Of a stretch of 64,000 bases of DNA, positions 53,981 to 63,180 are shown piece by piece (the first letter of the stretch is position 1; the number at the start of each line of letters is the position of its first letter). This DNA is from Pelagibacterium lentulum. Its GTDB lineage: Bacteria > Pseudomonadota > Alphaproteobacteria > Rhizobiales > Devosiaceae. The translations under genes and the position numbers were made by a program. The notes below the pieces were generated by a model, which worked only from the letters and a program-made list of their open reading frames with translations, was not told the DNA's origin and did not search any database. The stretch is from positions 1 to 64,000 of the forward strand of contig NZ_RZMW01000009.1 of NCBI RefSeq assembly GCF_003992625.1. Reading direction: 5' to 3'.

Positions 53981-54868
53981 ATGGAGGATAAGATAGATGA
54001 AGACAAAATGGTTCGGGGCAAGACAGTGAGCAACAAGGATTTGATCGAGGCGCCGCCCCGCGACTTTGCAGCGCTGCGTGACATGGTGGTCGAGCGCTGG
54101 GAAGTTATGCCCAAGCGGCTGACCCAGGTTGCACAATATGCGCTGCATAACCCTGATGAGGTGGCGTTTGGCACGGCAGCCTCAATTGCGGCCAAGGCCG
54201 ATGTCCAGCCTTCGACGCTTGTGCGATTTGCCCAGACGCTCGGCTATCAGGGCTTTTCCGACCTTCAGGATGTCTTTCGCTCCCGGCTCAAGGACCGGGT
54301 GCTCAATTATGACGAGCGGTTGGCGCAATTGCGCGAACACGGGCTGGGTCATTCCCGCCCTTCGACCATTCTGGAAGGCTTTGCGCAGGCCTCGATCCAG
54401 TCGCTTTCGGGCCTTACTGAAAAGCACGACCCGGACGTGATGGAACGGGCGGTCAATCTTCTAGCGGGGGCGGAAACGATCTATCTCATCGGATTGCGCA
54501 GGTCTTTTCCAGTGACATCGTATATGGCCTATGGGCTGGGCAAACTGGGCGTGCGCAATATTCTTGTCGATGCGGTTGCAGGGCTGGCTCTCGAGCAGAC
54601 GAGCTTTATTTCCGAGCGCGATGCAGCGCTGGCGATCAGTTTTACGCCCTATGCCAGCGAAACCGTGGCATTGACCAGCACGGCCAAAGACAACGGCGCA
54701 AAGATCGTTGCAATTACAGACTCGCTATTTTCGCCGCTGGCATCGCTATCCGATTGCTGGTTTGAAGTCGCCGAGGCCGATTTCGAGGGCTTCCGCTCCA
54801 TGAGTGCAACGCTGGCCCTCGCTATGGCCCTGACCGTTGCCATTGCCGACAAGCGCGAGAATGGGTGA
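53981..54868 (+). CDS. iolR: RpiR/MurR-family regulator, IolR-like
   Basis: A regulator of about 295 residues: an N-terminal RpiR-type helix-turn-helix (AASIAAKADVQPSTLVRFAQ) and a C-terminal SIS sugar-phosphate binding domain (IYLIGLRRSFPVTSYMAYGL, then AISFTPYASETVAL). Rhizobial IolR has this architecture and represses inositol genes until an inositol-derived phosphate is bound. The start is unsure: ATG at 53981 or 54008. Its promoter region contains the GGAA-N6-TTCC motif also found in altered form before iolC. Confidence 0.78.
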   Translation: MEDKIDEDKMVRGKTVSNKDLIEAPPRDFAALRDMVVERWEVMPKRLTQVAQYALHNPDEVAFGTAASIAAKADVQPSTLVRFAQTLGYQGFSDLQDVFRSRLKDRVLNYDERLAQLREHGLGHSRPSTILEGFAQASIQSLSGLTEKHDPDVMERAVNLLAGAETIYLIGLRRSFPVTSYMAYGLGKLGVRNILVDAVAGLALEQTSFISERDAALAISFTPYASETVALTSTAKDNGAKIVAITDSLFSPLASLSDCWFEVAEADFEGFRSMSATLALAMALTVAIADKRENG

Positions 54869-55290
54869 TGGAGAGTTTGTCGCCGCGACTTCAGGCCGTT
54901 GTGGATGCGCTACCGCTGGCACAAGGCTTGCGGGTATTGGAGATCGGCTGCGGTCCCGGCGCAATGGCGCGGGCGATAGCCAACCGGATCGGGGATGGTT
55001 ATGTGCTCGCGATCGACCGTTCAGCCAAAGCGGTAGAACAAGCCCGACAAGTGTCAGGGACCGAAATTGTCCAAGGACGTATGAGCGTGTTGCAATGTGC
55101 GGCCGAAGATTTTGTACTGCCCGAGGGCATATTGCCCTTCGATCTGGCTGTCGCTATCCGCGTCGGCGCGCTTGACGGGCGGCACCCCGAAGCTGGGGTG
55201 AAGGTACGCAAGGCAATCAAGGCCGCGCTCAAACCCGACGCAAAGCTCTATATCGACGGCGGCAATCCGCTGCTTGAGATTGCGCTTTAG
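54868..55290 (+). CDS. Class I SAM-dependent methyltransferase
   Basis: A short, 140-residue methyltransferase with motif I VLEIGCGPGAMARAIANRIG and the acidic motif II VLAIDRSAKAVEQA; the end of the fold is compact (LYIDGG). It starts at the ATG overlapping the regulator stop (TGATG). Substrate unknown. Its 3' end overlaps the convergent Rrf2 gene by four bases. Confidence 0.78.
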   Translation: MESLSPRLQAVVDALPLAQGLRVLEIGCGPGAMARAIANRIGDGYVLAIDRSAKAVEQARQVSGTEIVQGRMSVLQCAAEDFVLPEGILPFDLAVAIRVGALDGRHPEAGVKVRKAIKAALKPDAKLYIDGGNPLLEIAL

Positions 55291-55721
55291 TCCTGACACT
55301 CACCCAAGCGCGTCTTGAATTCGCCCGCGATCTGATCGAGCGTGATCGCTGAAAATTGCTCCAGAATACGCCGCTCTGCTTCTTCCAACGACGTCCTGAG
55401 ACGGTCGTTGACCGCCTGTTCTATAACGCATCGCGGATCGTCCTGAGCCAAGCCTAGCGCAATAAGCGGCGGCTCGCCTAACGCCACATAGACATCACGC
55501 ATAGTAATTTCCGACAAGGGGCGCGCCAGAATCCAACCTCCATTATGGCCTTTCTCAGACCTGAGGTAACCGGCATCGCGCAGTCCTGCCATGGTGCGAC
55601 GCACAACCACCGGATTGGTGTTGAGCATGCGCGCAATGACTTCCGATGTGGCCGCGCCCTCATAGTGGTCCATATGAATCAGCACATGAAGCATGCGCGA
55701 AAGCCTGCTGTCGTGGGGCAT
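55287..55721 (-). CDS. Rrf2-family transcriptional regulator
   Basis: A 144-residue protein with the Rrf2 winged helix (AATSEVIARMLNTNPVVVRRTMAGLRDAGYL) and RSEKGHNGGWILARP. A single cysteine near the dimerisation helix (DDPRCVIEQAV) remains, not the three-cysteine iron-sulfur cluster of IscR/NsrR, so sensing is probably by thiol oxidation or ligand. It is divergent from a thioredoxin reductase-like gene and a perfect 7-bp palindrome lies between. Confidence 0.87.
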   Translation of the reverse strand: MPHDSRLSRMLHVLIHMDHYEGAATSEVIARMLNTNPVVVRRTMAGLRDAGYLRSEKGHNGGWILARPLSEITMRDVYVALGEPPLIALGLAQDDPRCVIEQAVNDRLRTSLEEAERRILEQFSAITLDQIAGEFKTRLGECQD

Positions 55722-55821
55722 GGCAACGCCCTTCCCGGATAGTGTTGACGTCCTCTGCTACCACCTGGGAACGACTCTCGCAACATTTAGTGTTGCAAGA
55801 AAATGATCTTCGCATTATCAC

Positions 55822-55838
55822 GTAACTTATAAAGTTAC
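55822..55838. promoter_or_regulatory. Palindromic operator between the Rrf2 and reductase genes
   Basis: GTAACTT-ATA-AAGTTAC, perfect seven-base arms, 29 bases before the reductase start and about 100 before the Rrf2 start. Confidence 0.75.
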
Positions 55839-55866
55839 CTATGAAGCGCAAGCAGTGGAGTTGACG

Positions 55867-56772
55867 ATGGACGGGCAGCATTTCGATGTGATTGTGGTGG
55901 GTGGCAACTTTGCCGGACTTTCGGCGGCCATGCAGCTTGCGCGGGCGCGGCGCACGGTTCTGGTTCTCGACGATGGCAAGCCGCGCAATCGTTTCGCAGC
56001 AACCTCGCATGGCTTTTTCGGGCAGGATGGCCGTGCACCCCTTGCGATGATGGACGAGGCCTCCCGGCAGCTTCTTGCCTATCCCAGCGTCACCAAATTG
56101 GGGGAACGCGCCATCGCGGCACGCAAGGACGGTGCGCAGTTCATCATTGAGACCGAAGGTGGTACGGCACTACGCGGGGCCCGGGTGATCCTTGCGACGG
56201 GGGTCAAGGACATACTGCCTGAAATGGACGGTTTGGCGGAGCGCTGGGGCAGAAGTGTTTTGCACTGCCCCTATTGCCATGGCTACGAAATCGGCCACAA
56301 ACCGCTTGGCGTTCTGGCAACAGGGAAGAATTCGATCCATCAGGCGATGGTTGTTTCCCAATGGGGGGCGCTGACCTATTTCACGCAAGGCCAATTCGCG
56401 CCCGATGCCGAAGAACGCGCCACGCTGGAGGGGTACGGCATTGTGATAGAGAACAGCCCGATTGTAGAATTGCTGGGCGCTTCGCCGGCACTGGATGGCG
56501 TTCGGCTTGCCGATGGCCGCGTGATCTCGCTTGCCGCGCTTTTTGTCGCCAGCCGCATTGAAATGACGTCGCCGCTGGCGGCGCAACTGGGATGCGCAAT
56601 GGCTGACGGCCCGCAGGGTCCGATTATCCAGGTCGATGATTTCAAGCAAACAAGCGTTCAGCACGTCTTTGCAGCCGGCGATGTGTCAAGCCCAATGAGC
56701 AATGCGATGCTGTCAGCGGCTTCGGGCACAATGGCTGGCCTTGCAGCGCATCGCTCGCTGTTCATGGCCTAG
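55867..56772 (+). CDS. Thioredoxin reductase-like FAD-dependent oxidoreductase
   Basis: A 301-residue pyridine nucleotide-disulfide oxidoreductase. FAD binding is VIVVGGNFAGLSAAMQLARA, the redox-active site HCPYCHGYEIG and the C-terminal FAD motif HVFAAGDVSSPM. The usual TrxB motif CATC is CPYC here, typical of the TrxR-like group next to Rrf2 regulators. The ATG at 55867 follows GGAG. Expression is probably released when the Rrf2 protein leaves the palindrome. Confidence 0.86.
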   Translation: MDGQHFDVIVVGGNFAGLSAAMQLARARRTVLVLDDGKPRNRFAATSHGFFGQDGRAPLAMMDEASRQLLAYPSVTKLGERAIAARKDGAQFIIETEGGTALRGARVILATGVKDILPEMDGLAERWGRSVLHCPYCHGYEIGHKPLGVLATGKNSIHQAMVVSQWGALTYFTQGQFAPDAEERATLEGYGIVIENSPIVELLGASPALDGVRLADGRVISLAALFVASRIEMTSPLAAQLGCAMADGPQGPIIQVDDFKQTSVQHVFAAGDVSSPMSNAMLSAASGTMAGLAAHRSLFMA

Positions 56773-56827
56773 TGTCGAGCGTGAGAAAGAGGTCGTAAAT
56801 GCCCGCTCTTCCCGTTATGGAAGCGCG

Positions 56828-57943
56828 ATGGAAAAGACCAACACATTTGAAATTTTTCTGGTTTGCGCGCCTGGGCTGGAAGCAGCGCTTTGCGATGAGG
56901 CACGGGAAAAGGGCTTTGCCGCGCCCAAGGCTGAAATAGGTGGCGTGACCATCGCAGGCCGTTGGCCCGATGTCTGGCGCGCCAATCTCGAACTGCGCGG
57001 CGCCGCGCGGGTTCTGGCGCGGTTTGCCACCTTTCGGGCCATGCACTTGGCGCAGTTGGATAAGCGCGCCCGCAAGATCGATTGGGGGTCGGTTCTGCGC
57101 GCCGATGTGCCGGTCAAGGTCGAGGCAAGCTGCAAGCGCTCGCGGATTTATCATGCGGGCGCGGCAAGCCAGCGCATTGGAACGGCGATCAACGAGGAAC
57201 TTGGGGCACCGGTTTCCGAGCGTGCAGAACTGATCGTCAAGGCCCGGATCGAAAACGATCTGGTGACGCTTTCCGTCGATACGTCTGGAGAAGGGCTACA
57301 CAAGCGCGGGTACAAGGAAGCGGTCAACAAGGCGCCAATGCGCGAAACGCTGGCCGCGCTGTTTTTGCGCCAATGCGGCTATGACGGCTCCGAACCGGTG
57401 GTCGATCCCATGTGTGGATCTGGCACTTTCGTGATTGAGGCGGCTGAAATCGCAGCCGGGCTGATGCCGGGGCGCGGGCGCAGCTTTGCCTTCGAGCAGC
57501 TTTCGACCTTTAACGAGACGCAATGGCAGAAACTACGGGCGGGCCACAAGCCCGTGGCGCCCGAAATTGCCTTTTACGGCAGCGATCGCGATCCCGGCGC
57601 GGTGCGTATGAGTGACGAAAACGCAGAGCGGGCCGGTGTTGCGGGCTTCACCCGTTTTGCCCAACTCAAAATCAATGATCTGCGCGCGCCGGAAGGGCCA
57701 AAGGGCCTCGTGATCGTCAACCCGCCCTACGGCACGCGGCTGGGCAATAAAAAGCAGCTTTTCCCGGTTTATGCGGCGCTGGGCGCGGTGCTCAAGGAGG
57801 GGTTTTCCGGCTGGCGGGTAGGGCTGATAACCAGCGACCCGCAGCTTGCGAAAGCAACGGGGCTGCCGTTTGGCGCGCCCCTGCCCTCCGTGGACAATAG
57901 CGGGCTGCGCATCACGCTTTATCGCACTGACGCGCTGCCCTGA
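56828..57943 (+). CDS. THUMP-domain RNA methyltransferase (RlmL/Trm14-like)
   Basis: A 371-residue protein with an N-terminal ferredoxin-like and THUMP part (residues 1-150, for example VPVKVEASCKRSRIYHAGAA) and a C-terminal Rossmann methyltransferase: VDPMCGSGTFVIEAAEI is motif I and VIVNPPYGTRLG the NPPY catalytic motif for adenine/guanine N2 methylation. In rhizobia this is annotated as an RlmL N-terminal-like methyltransferase; the exact rRNA or tRNA target is not known. Start ATG at 56828; frame open upstream without supporting signals. Confidence 0.85.
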   Translation: MEKTNTFEIFLVCAPGLEAALCDEAREKGFAAPKAEIGGVTIAGRWPDVWRANLELRGAARVLARFATFRAMHLAQLDKRARKIDWGSVLRADVPVKVEASCKRSRIYHAGAASQRIGTAINEELGAPVSERAELIVKARIENDLVTLSVDTSGEGLHKRGYKEAVNKAPMRETLAALFLRQCGYDGSEPVVDPMCGSGTFVIEAAEIAAGLMPGRGRSFAFEQLSTFNETQWQKLRAGHKPVAPEIAFYGSDRDPGAVRMSDENAERAGVAGFTRFAQLKINDLRAPEGPKGLVIVNPPYGTRLGNKKQLFPVYAALGAVLKEGFSGWRVGLITSDPQLAKATGLPFGAPLPSVDNSGLRITLYRTDALP

Positions 57944-57949
57944 GTTCTA

Positions 57950-58942
57950 TCAGATGACCTTTACAGCCTGTCCGGTTTTGAGGCTTTCGCTGGCCGCTTC
58001 GGCGAGCTTTTGCGCCATCAGTCCATCGTAGCCGGATGCACGAGGGGCTTCGCCTTTATCGAGGAAATCCAGGAACTTATGGATCTCCGCAGTATATGCC
58101 GCCTGATAGCGCTCGATGAAGGAAAAGGGGATCGCGTCTTCGGTCCAGCCGTTTTGATTGGCGAGTTCAACCGTGGTGTTGTGGATATTGGCAGCGCGGA
58201 GCAGGCCTTTTGAGCCATGCACCTCGATGCGCTGGTCGTGACCATAGGTGGCGCGGCGCGAATTGGTGATGACGACGATCTTGCCCGAGGCGGTCTGCAT
58301 CTGGACGCTTGCGGTATCGATGTCGCCTGCCTTGCCGATTTCCGGGTCGGTCATGACCCCGCCAAGCGCGTGAACAATAACGGGTTCTTCATCGCCCAGA
58401 AGGAAGCGGGCCATGTCGAAATCGTGGATCATCATATCGCGGTACAGCCCGCCCGAACGCTCGATATAAGATACCGGCGGCGCCGATGGATCGCGGCAGG
58501 TGATGGTGATGATTTCAGGATCGCCGATTTCGCCCGCACGCAGGCGCTTTTCGAGAAAAGCGAAGTTCGGATCATAGCGACGATGAAAACCGATCATCAG
58601 GGGAACACCCGCGTTTTCAACAACTTGCAGGCATTGCTCGATCCGCTCGACTGAAAGAGAAACTGGCTTTTCGCACAGGATCGCCTTGCCCGCTTTCGCG
58701 GCGTCTTCGATCAGATCGGCATGGGTATCGGTGGGGGTCGCAATCAGGATGGCATCGACATCGGACGCAGTGACAACCTCTTGAACTGAAGCGGTTTTTG
58801 CCCCCACGGCGTCAGCCAGGCCTTGCGCGGCCTCGGGCATCGCATCGGCGATGTAGCCGACATTTGCCCGGCCCGACGCAGCGATGGCGCGCGCGTGGAC
58901 ATTGCCGATCCGCCCTGCCCCCAAAATACCGAAACGCAGCAT
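57950..58942 (-). CDS. iolG: Inositol 2-dehydrogenase
   Basis: First step of myo-inositol catabolism, producing scyllo-inosose with NAD. The 330-residue Gfo/Idh protein has FGILGAGRIGNVHARAI, the EKP site in AILCEKPVSLSVE, and the catalytic DFDMARFLLG and YRDMMIHD regions. Length equals that of characterised IolG enzymes. The ATG at 58942 follows GAGGAG. It is convergent with the methyltransferase and divergent from iolC, with a composite repeat between. Confidence 0.88.
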   Translation of the reverse strand: MLRFGILGAGRIGNVHARAIAASGRANVGYIADAMPEAAQGLADAVGAKTASVQEVVTASDVDAILIATPTDTHADLIEDAAKAGKAILCEKPVSLSVERIEQCLQVVENAGVPLMIGFHRRYDPNFAFLEKRLRAGEIGDPEIITITCRDPSAPPVSYIERSGGLYRDMMIHDFDMARFLLGDEEPVIVHALGGVMTDPEIGKAGDIDTASVQMQTASGKIVVITNSRRATYGHDQRIEVHGSKGLLRAANIHNTTVELANQNGWTEDAIPFSFIERYQAAYTAEIHKFLDFLDKGEAPRASGYDGLMAQKLAEAASESLKTGQAVKVI

Positions 58943-58988
58943 GAACTTTCTCCTCATTACGTACCCGCTGACGGGCAGAATCTCTTTC

Positions 58989-59096
58989 CTAGAGCCGTTC
59001 AGCGCTTCTTTGAATCGCTGAACGAACTCTCTAAGCCTTCGTTTGTCGCGTTTCCCAACCGAATAAATGGAGTCCACTTATTCTGGAAACACTCCT
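58989..59096. repeat. Composite palindromic intergenic repeat, copy 3
   Basis: Left hairpin GTTCAGCG..CGCTGAAC is perfect. The right hairpin pairs GTTTCC..GAATAA with TTATTCTGGAAAC; against copy 1 (GTGTCC..GGACAC) the paired bases changed together. Shares TCGCGT and AACCGAATA words with the other copies. Confidence 0.7.
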
Positions 59097-59209
59097 GACG
59101 CAAAGCTCCGCGTAGTTTTTGTCGATTTTGCGCTGGAATACCACGCCTAATACGAAGTTTCGCCAGCCGCTTTTTTAACAGCAGGCGATGCGAATGCAAT
59201 CATAAATAT

Positions 59210-59241
59210 GGAACAAACATTCTGAATTGACAGATTTCAGA
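59210..59241. promoter_or_regulatory. Candidate IolR-type operator and promoter of iolC
   Basis: GGAA-N6-TTCT (59210-59223) matches the GGAA-N6-TTCC motif but for one base. Directly after it an inverted repeat TCTGAA (59221-59226) and TTCAGA (59236-59241) brackets TTGACA (59227-59232), a good -35 box. Repression of iolC from here would be simple. Confidence 0.5.
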
Positions 59242-59319
59242 ATTGATGTTTCATTTGCGTGAGGCTACAAGGGCGACATCCGTTCGTCCAAAAAGATCAT
59301 TCACGGGAGAGTGCCAGAC

Positions 59320-61227
59320 ATGGCTGCGCAAGGCGAGACGCTCGACGTCATCACGATTGGCCGCGCCTCGGTTGACCTTTACGGTCAGCAGATCGGCAGC
59401 CGCCTTGAGGACGTCACCAGTTTCGCCAAATCGGTGGGGGGATGCCCCGCCAATATCGCAATCGGCACGGCACGGCTGGGGCTGAAATCGGCATGGCTGG
59501 GACGCGTGGGCGATGAGCAGTTCGGGCGGTTTATTTACGAGCAGATGGCGCGCGAGGGCGCTTCCACAAAAGGGGTGATCTTCGATCCCGAACGGCTGAC
59601 GGCGCTGGCCATTCTGGCGGTCGAGGACGACAAGACTTTTCCGCTGATCTTTTACCGGGAAAACTGCGCCGACATGGCGCTTTCCGAAGGCGATATTTCC
59701 GGGGAGATGATTGCCAGCGCCAAGGCGATCCTGGTTTCCGGCACCCATTTTTCACGCGAGAACACGGCCCGCGCGCAAGACAAGGCCATGGCGCTCGCCA
59801 AGGCCAATGGCAAGCGGGTGGTTTTCGACATCGATTATCGCCCCAACCTCTGGGGGCTGGCCGGGCACGCGGCGGGGGAAGAGCGCTATATCGCGTCCGA
59901 CACCGTGTCCGAGCAGCTCAAAAAGGTCCTGCCCCAATGCGATTTGATCGTTGGCACTGAAGAAGAAATATTGATCGGCTCAGGCGAGAGCGATCTGCTA
60001 TCCGCGCTGAGAGTGATCCGGTCCCTGTCCTCCGCCGTGATCGTTCTCAAGCGCGGCCCCATGGGCTGCATTGTTTATCCCGATGCGATTTCGGACGATC
60101 TGGAAGACGGGATCGTTGGGCAGGGATTTCCCATCGAAGTCTATAATACGCTTGGGGCTGGCGATGCCTTCATGAGCGGGTTTTTGCGCGGCTGGTTGCG
60201 CGACGAACCGCTTGCAACCTGCGCCACATGGGCCAATGCCTGCGGGGCCTTTGCCGTGTCGCGGCTCCTGTGTTCGCCGGAAATCCCCAGCTTTGCCGAG
60301 CTGGAATTTTTCCTGAAAAATGGCAGCCCGCATACGGCATTGCGCAAGGACGAGGCGATCAATCATGTCCATTGGGCAACCACGGCACGCCGCCGCAACT
60401 ATCCAACTCTGATGGCGCTGGCGATAGATCACCGCAGCCAGCTTGAAGACCTTGCCAACCGGTTCGGCGCCGATAGCGCAAAGATCGGCGCGTTCAAGGC
60501 GCTGGCGGTCAAGGCCGCGGAAAAGATAGCCGATGGCCGGGACGGCTATGGCATGCTGATTGATGACAAGTTCGGGCGCCATGCGCTGTTTGCAGCGTCG
60601 AAAAACGAGAAATTCTGGATTGCCAAGCCGGTGGAACTGCCCGGATCACGCCCCCTGCGGTTCGAGTTTTCGCAAGATATTGGCAGCCAGCTTGTCGAAT
60701 GGCCGGTGGATCATTGCATCAAGTGTCTGTGCTTTTATCACCCGGATGACGATCCCGCACTCAAGGCCGAGCAGGGCGAAAAGCTGCGCGCGCTTTACGA
60801 TGCAGCGCGCAAGGTCGGGCGGGAATTGCTGGTCGAGATCATTGCGGGCAAACATGGGTCGCTGGAAAGCGATACCATTGCGCGAGCTTTGACCGAACTT
60901 TACGATCTCGGCATCAAACCAGACTGGTGGAAACTCGAACCGCAGACATCACCAGCGGCATGGCAGGCAATAGAAGATGCAATTGCCCAGCACGATCCCT
61001 ATTGCCGGGGTATTGTGCTGTTGGGGCTGGAAGCGCCAGCGGATGAACTGAAAGCCGCTTTTGCGGCAGCCAAGGTGTCACCGATGGTCAAGGGCTTTGC
61101 CGTTGGCAGGACAATCTTTGCAAGTGCTGCAGAAAAGTGGTTGGCTGGCAAAATCGACGATGCGGCCGCGATAAACGATATGGCAGAACGGTTCGGCGCG
61201 CTATGCGCGGCGTGGGAGAAAGCATAG
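59320..61227 (+). CDS. iolC: Bifunctional 5-dehydro-2-deoxygluconokinase/DUF2090 protein
   Basis: Phosphorylates 2-deoxy-5-keto-gluconate in inositol breakdown. Residues 1-330 are a PfkB kinase (VITIGRASVDLYGQQIGS, GGCPANIAIGTARLGL, and catalytic YNTLGAGDAFMSGFLRG); residues 340-635 are DUF2090, an aldolase-like domain (LALAIDHRSQL, GYGMLIDDKFGRHAL). The fusion is usual in alphaproteobacteria, and the extra domain may act as the IolJ aldolase. ATG at 59320 is preferred over GTG at 59311, which stands too near GGGAG. Confidence 0.92.
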   Translation: MAAQGETLDVITIGRASVDLYGQQIGSRLEDVTSFAKSVGGCPANIAIGTARLGLKSAWLGRVGDEQFGRFIYEQMAREGASTKGVIFDPERLTALAILAVEDDKTFPLIFYRENCADMALSEGDISGEMIASAKAILVSGTHFSRENTARAQDKAMALAKANGKRVVFDIDYRPNLWGLAGHAAGEERYIASDTVSEQLKKVLPQCDLIVGTEEEILIGSGESDLLSALRVIRSLSSAVIVLKRGPMGCIVYPDAISDDLEDGIVGQGFPIEVYNTLGAGDAFMSGFLRGWLRDEPLATCATWANACGAFAVSRLLCSPEIPSFAELEFFLKNGSPHTALRKDEAINHVHWATTARRRNYPTLMALAIDHRSQLEDLANRFGADSAKIGAFKALAVKAAEKIADGRDGYGMLIDDKFGRHALFAASKNEKFWIAKPVELPGSRPLRFEFSQDIGSQLVEWPVDHCIKCLCFYHPDDDPALKAEQGEKLRALYDAARKVGRELLVEIIAGKHGSLESDTIARALTELYDLGIKPDWWKLEPQTSPAAWQAIEDAIAQHDPYCRGIVLLGLEAPADELKAAFAAAKVSPMVKGFAVGRTIFASAAEKWLAGKIDDAAAINDMAERFGALCAAWEKA

Positions 61228-61231
61228 AAAT

Positions 61232-61285
61232 TCCCTTCGCCGGGCGCTTTGCGCCACCTTCTCGCATCATGGGAGAAGGGAATGA
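61232..61285. repeat. Short intergenic repeat between iolC and iolD
   Basis: TTCCCTTC..GGAGAAGG with an inner GGGCGC/GCGCC element. It shares words such as GAGAAGG and TTCCCTTC with 63190-63300 and looks like a partial copy of a common rhizobial intergenic repeat. Confidence 0.5.
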
Positions 61286-61332
61286 ATAGCAGCCGCATGA
61301 ACCCGGCGGCACAATCAACAGGATCGCGAAAA

Positions 61333-63180
61333 ATGACCGGAACGATCAGGCTCACAATGGCACAGGCGGTTGCCCGCTATCTGGCAGCGCAAATGACAAT
61401 TGTCGATGGCGAGAAGATGCCGATTTTCGGTGGGGTCTGGGCCATTTTCGGGCATGGCAATGTGGCCGGGATGGGGGAAGCGCTTTACGCGATTCGCGAT
61501 AAGCTGCCGACCTATCGCGCCCATAACGAGCAAGGCATGGCCCATGCAGCGATTGCCTATACCAAGGCCAGTTTCCGGCGGCGGATGATGGCCTGCACGA
61601 CCTCAATCGGACCGGGTGCCACCAATATGGTGACGGCGGCGGCGCTGGCGCATGTGAACCGGTTGCCCCTGCTGCTATTGCCTGGCGATGTGTTTGCCAA
61701 CCGGCGGCCCGATCCGGTTTTGCAACAGGTCGAGGATTTTGCCGACGGCACCGTTTCGGCCAATGATTGCTTTCGCCCCGTTTCGCGCTATTTCGACCGC
61801 ATCACCCGGCCCGAGCAGATCATGCCGGCCTTGCGCCGCGCCATGCAGGTTCTGACAGATCCCGCCGATTGCGGGCCAGTGACGCTGGCACTGTGTCAGG
61901 ATACGCAGGCAGAGGCCTATGATTATCCCGCCGCCTTTTTTGACGAAAAGGTATGGGCGCCCCGTCGGGTGCGGCCCGATGAGGATGAGTTGAGCCGGGC
62001 GATCGATACGCTGATGACGGCGGACAAGCCGGTTATCATCGCCGGTGGTGGCGTGCTTTATTCAGAAGCGACAGAAACGCTGAAACGCTTTGCCGAAGCC
62101 CATGAGATTCCGATTGTCGAGACCCAAGCCGGAAAGTCGGCCCTGCCCCATTCCCATCGGCTCAATATGGGATCAGTCGGCGTGACCGGCACAAGCGCCT
62201 CGAACGGGCTGGCCGAGGAAGCCGACGTTATCCTGGCCGTTGGCACACGGCTACAGGATTTCACCACCGGCTCTTGGGCCTTGTTTAAGAACCCTGCCGT
62301 CGAATTCATCGGGCTCAACACACAGATTTTCGACGCAGGCAAACATAACGCTCTGCCGCTTGTTGCCGACGCAAAGGCGGGGCTGGACGCGCTGAGCGCG
62401 GGGCTCAAAAACTGGAAAGCGCGCGGCGAGTGGGTGATGGAGGCCGAGGAACTCAAGATCGGCTGGCTCAAAGATGCCGATTCCGCCACCGCGCCCACCA
62501 ATGTGCAATATCCATCCGACGCGCAGGTTATCGGTGCCGTGCAGCGCGAACTAGGCGAACATGCGGTGGTCGTTTGCGCGGCGGGCGGGCTGCCAGGTGA
62601 ATTGCACAAGCTGTGGCAGCCGGCTGCGCCGGGCAATTACCATCTCGAATACGGCTTTTCCTGCATGGGATACGAGATCGCGGGCGGGCTGGGCGTCAAG
62701 CTGGCGCGACCGGATGACGAGGTTGTCGTCATGGTCGGTGATGGCAGCTACATGATGCTCAATTCCGAGCTTGCGACATCGGTTATGATGGGAGCGAAGC
62801 TGACCATCGTGCTTCTGGACAATCGCGGTTACGGCTGCATCAACCGGTTGCAGATGGGCACCGGCGGAGCGAACTTCAACAACCTATTCCGCGACACCTA
62901 TCACGAGGAAATGCCCCAGATCGATTTTGCCGCCCATGCGGCATCCATGGGCGCCCATGCGGAAAAGGTGGCGTCGATTGCCGAGCTGGAAGCCGCACTT
63001 GGCAATGCGAAAAAGCGCGACCGCACCAGCGTTATCGTGATCGATACTGATCCGCTGATCACCACTGAGGCCGGCGGACATTGGTGGGATGTGGCGGTGC
63101 CGGAAGTATCCGAACGTGCGGAGGTGCGCGAAAAACGCGCCGAATATGAGAAATTAATCAAGGGGCAGCGGATCGGGTAG
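61333..63180 (+). CDS. iolD: 3D-(3,5/4)-trihydroxycyclohexane-1,2-dione hydrolase
   Basis: ThDP-dependent ring-opening enzyme of inositol catabolism, 615 residues. N-terminal ThDP-pyrimidine domain with AHNEQGMAHAAIAYTKA (activating glutamate), a central domain PVIIAGGGVLYSEA, and a C-terminal ThDP-binding motif VMVGDGSYMMLNSEL running to DNRGYGCINRLQ. The ATG at 61333 gives the standard IRLTMAQAV start. An ATG at 61282 is possible. Second gene of the iolC-iolD-iolE operon. Confidence 0.93.
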   Translation: MTGTIRLTMAQAVARYLAAQMTIVDGEKMPIFGGVWAIFGHGNVAGMGEALYAIRDKLPTYRAHNEQGMAHAAIAYTKASFRRRMMACTTSIGPGATNMVTAAALAHVNRLPLLLLPGDVFANRRPDPVLQQVEDFADGTVSANDCFRPVSRYFDRITRPEQIMPALRRAMQVLTDPADCGPVTLALCQDTQAEAYDYPAAFFDEKVWAPRRVRPDEDELSRAIDTLMTADKPVIIAGGGVLYSEATETLKRFAEAHEIPIVETQAGKSALPHSHRLNMGSVGVTGTSASNGLAEEADVILAVGTRLQDFTTGSWALFKNPAVEFIGLNTQIFDAGKHNALPLVADAKAGLDALSAGLKNWKARGEWVMEAEELKIGWLKDADSATAPTNVQYPSDAQVIGAVQRELGEHAVVVCAAGGLPGELHKLWQPAAPGNYHLEYGFSCMGYEIAGGLGVKLARPDDEVVVMVGDGSYMMLNSELATSVMMGAKLTIVLLDNRGYGCINRLQMGTGGANFNNLFRDTYHEEMPQIDFAAHAASMGAHAEKVASIAELEAALGNAKKRDRTSVIVIDTDPLITTEAGGHWWDVAVPEVSERAEVREKRAEYEKLIKGQRIG

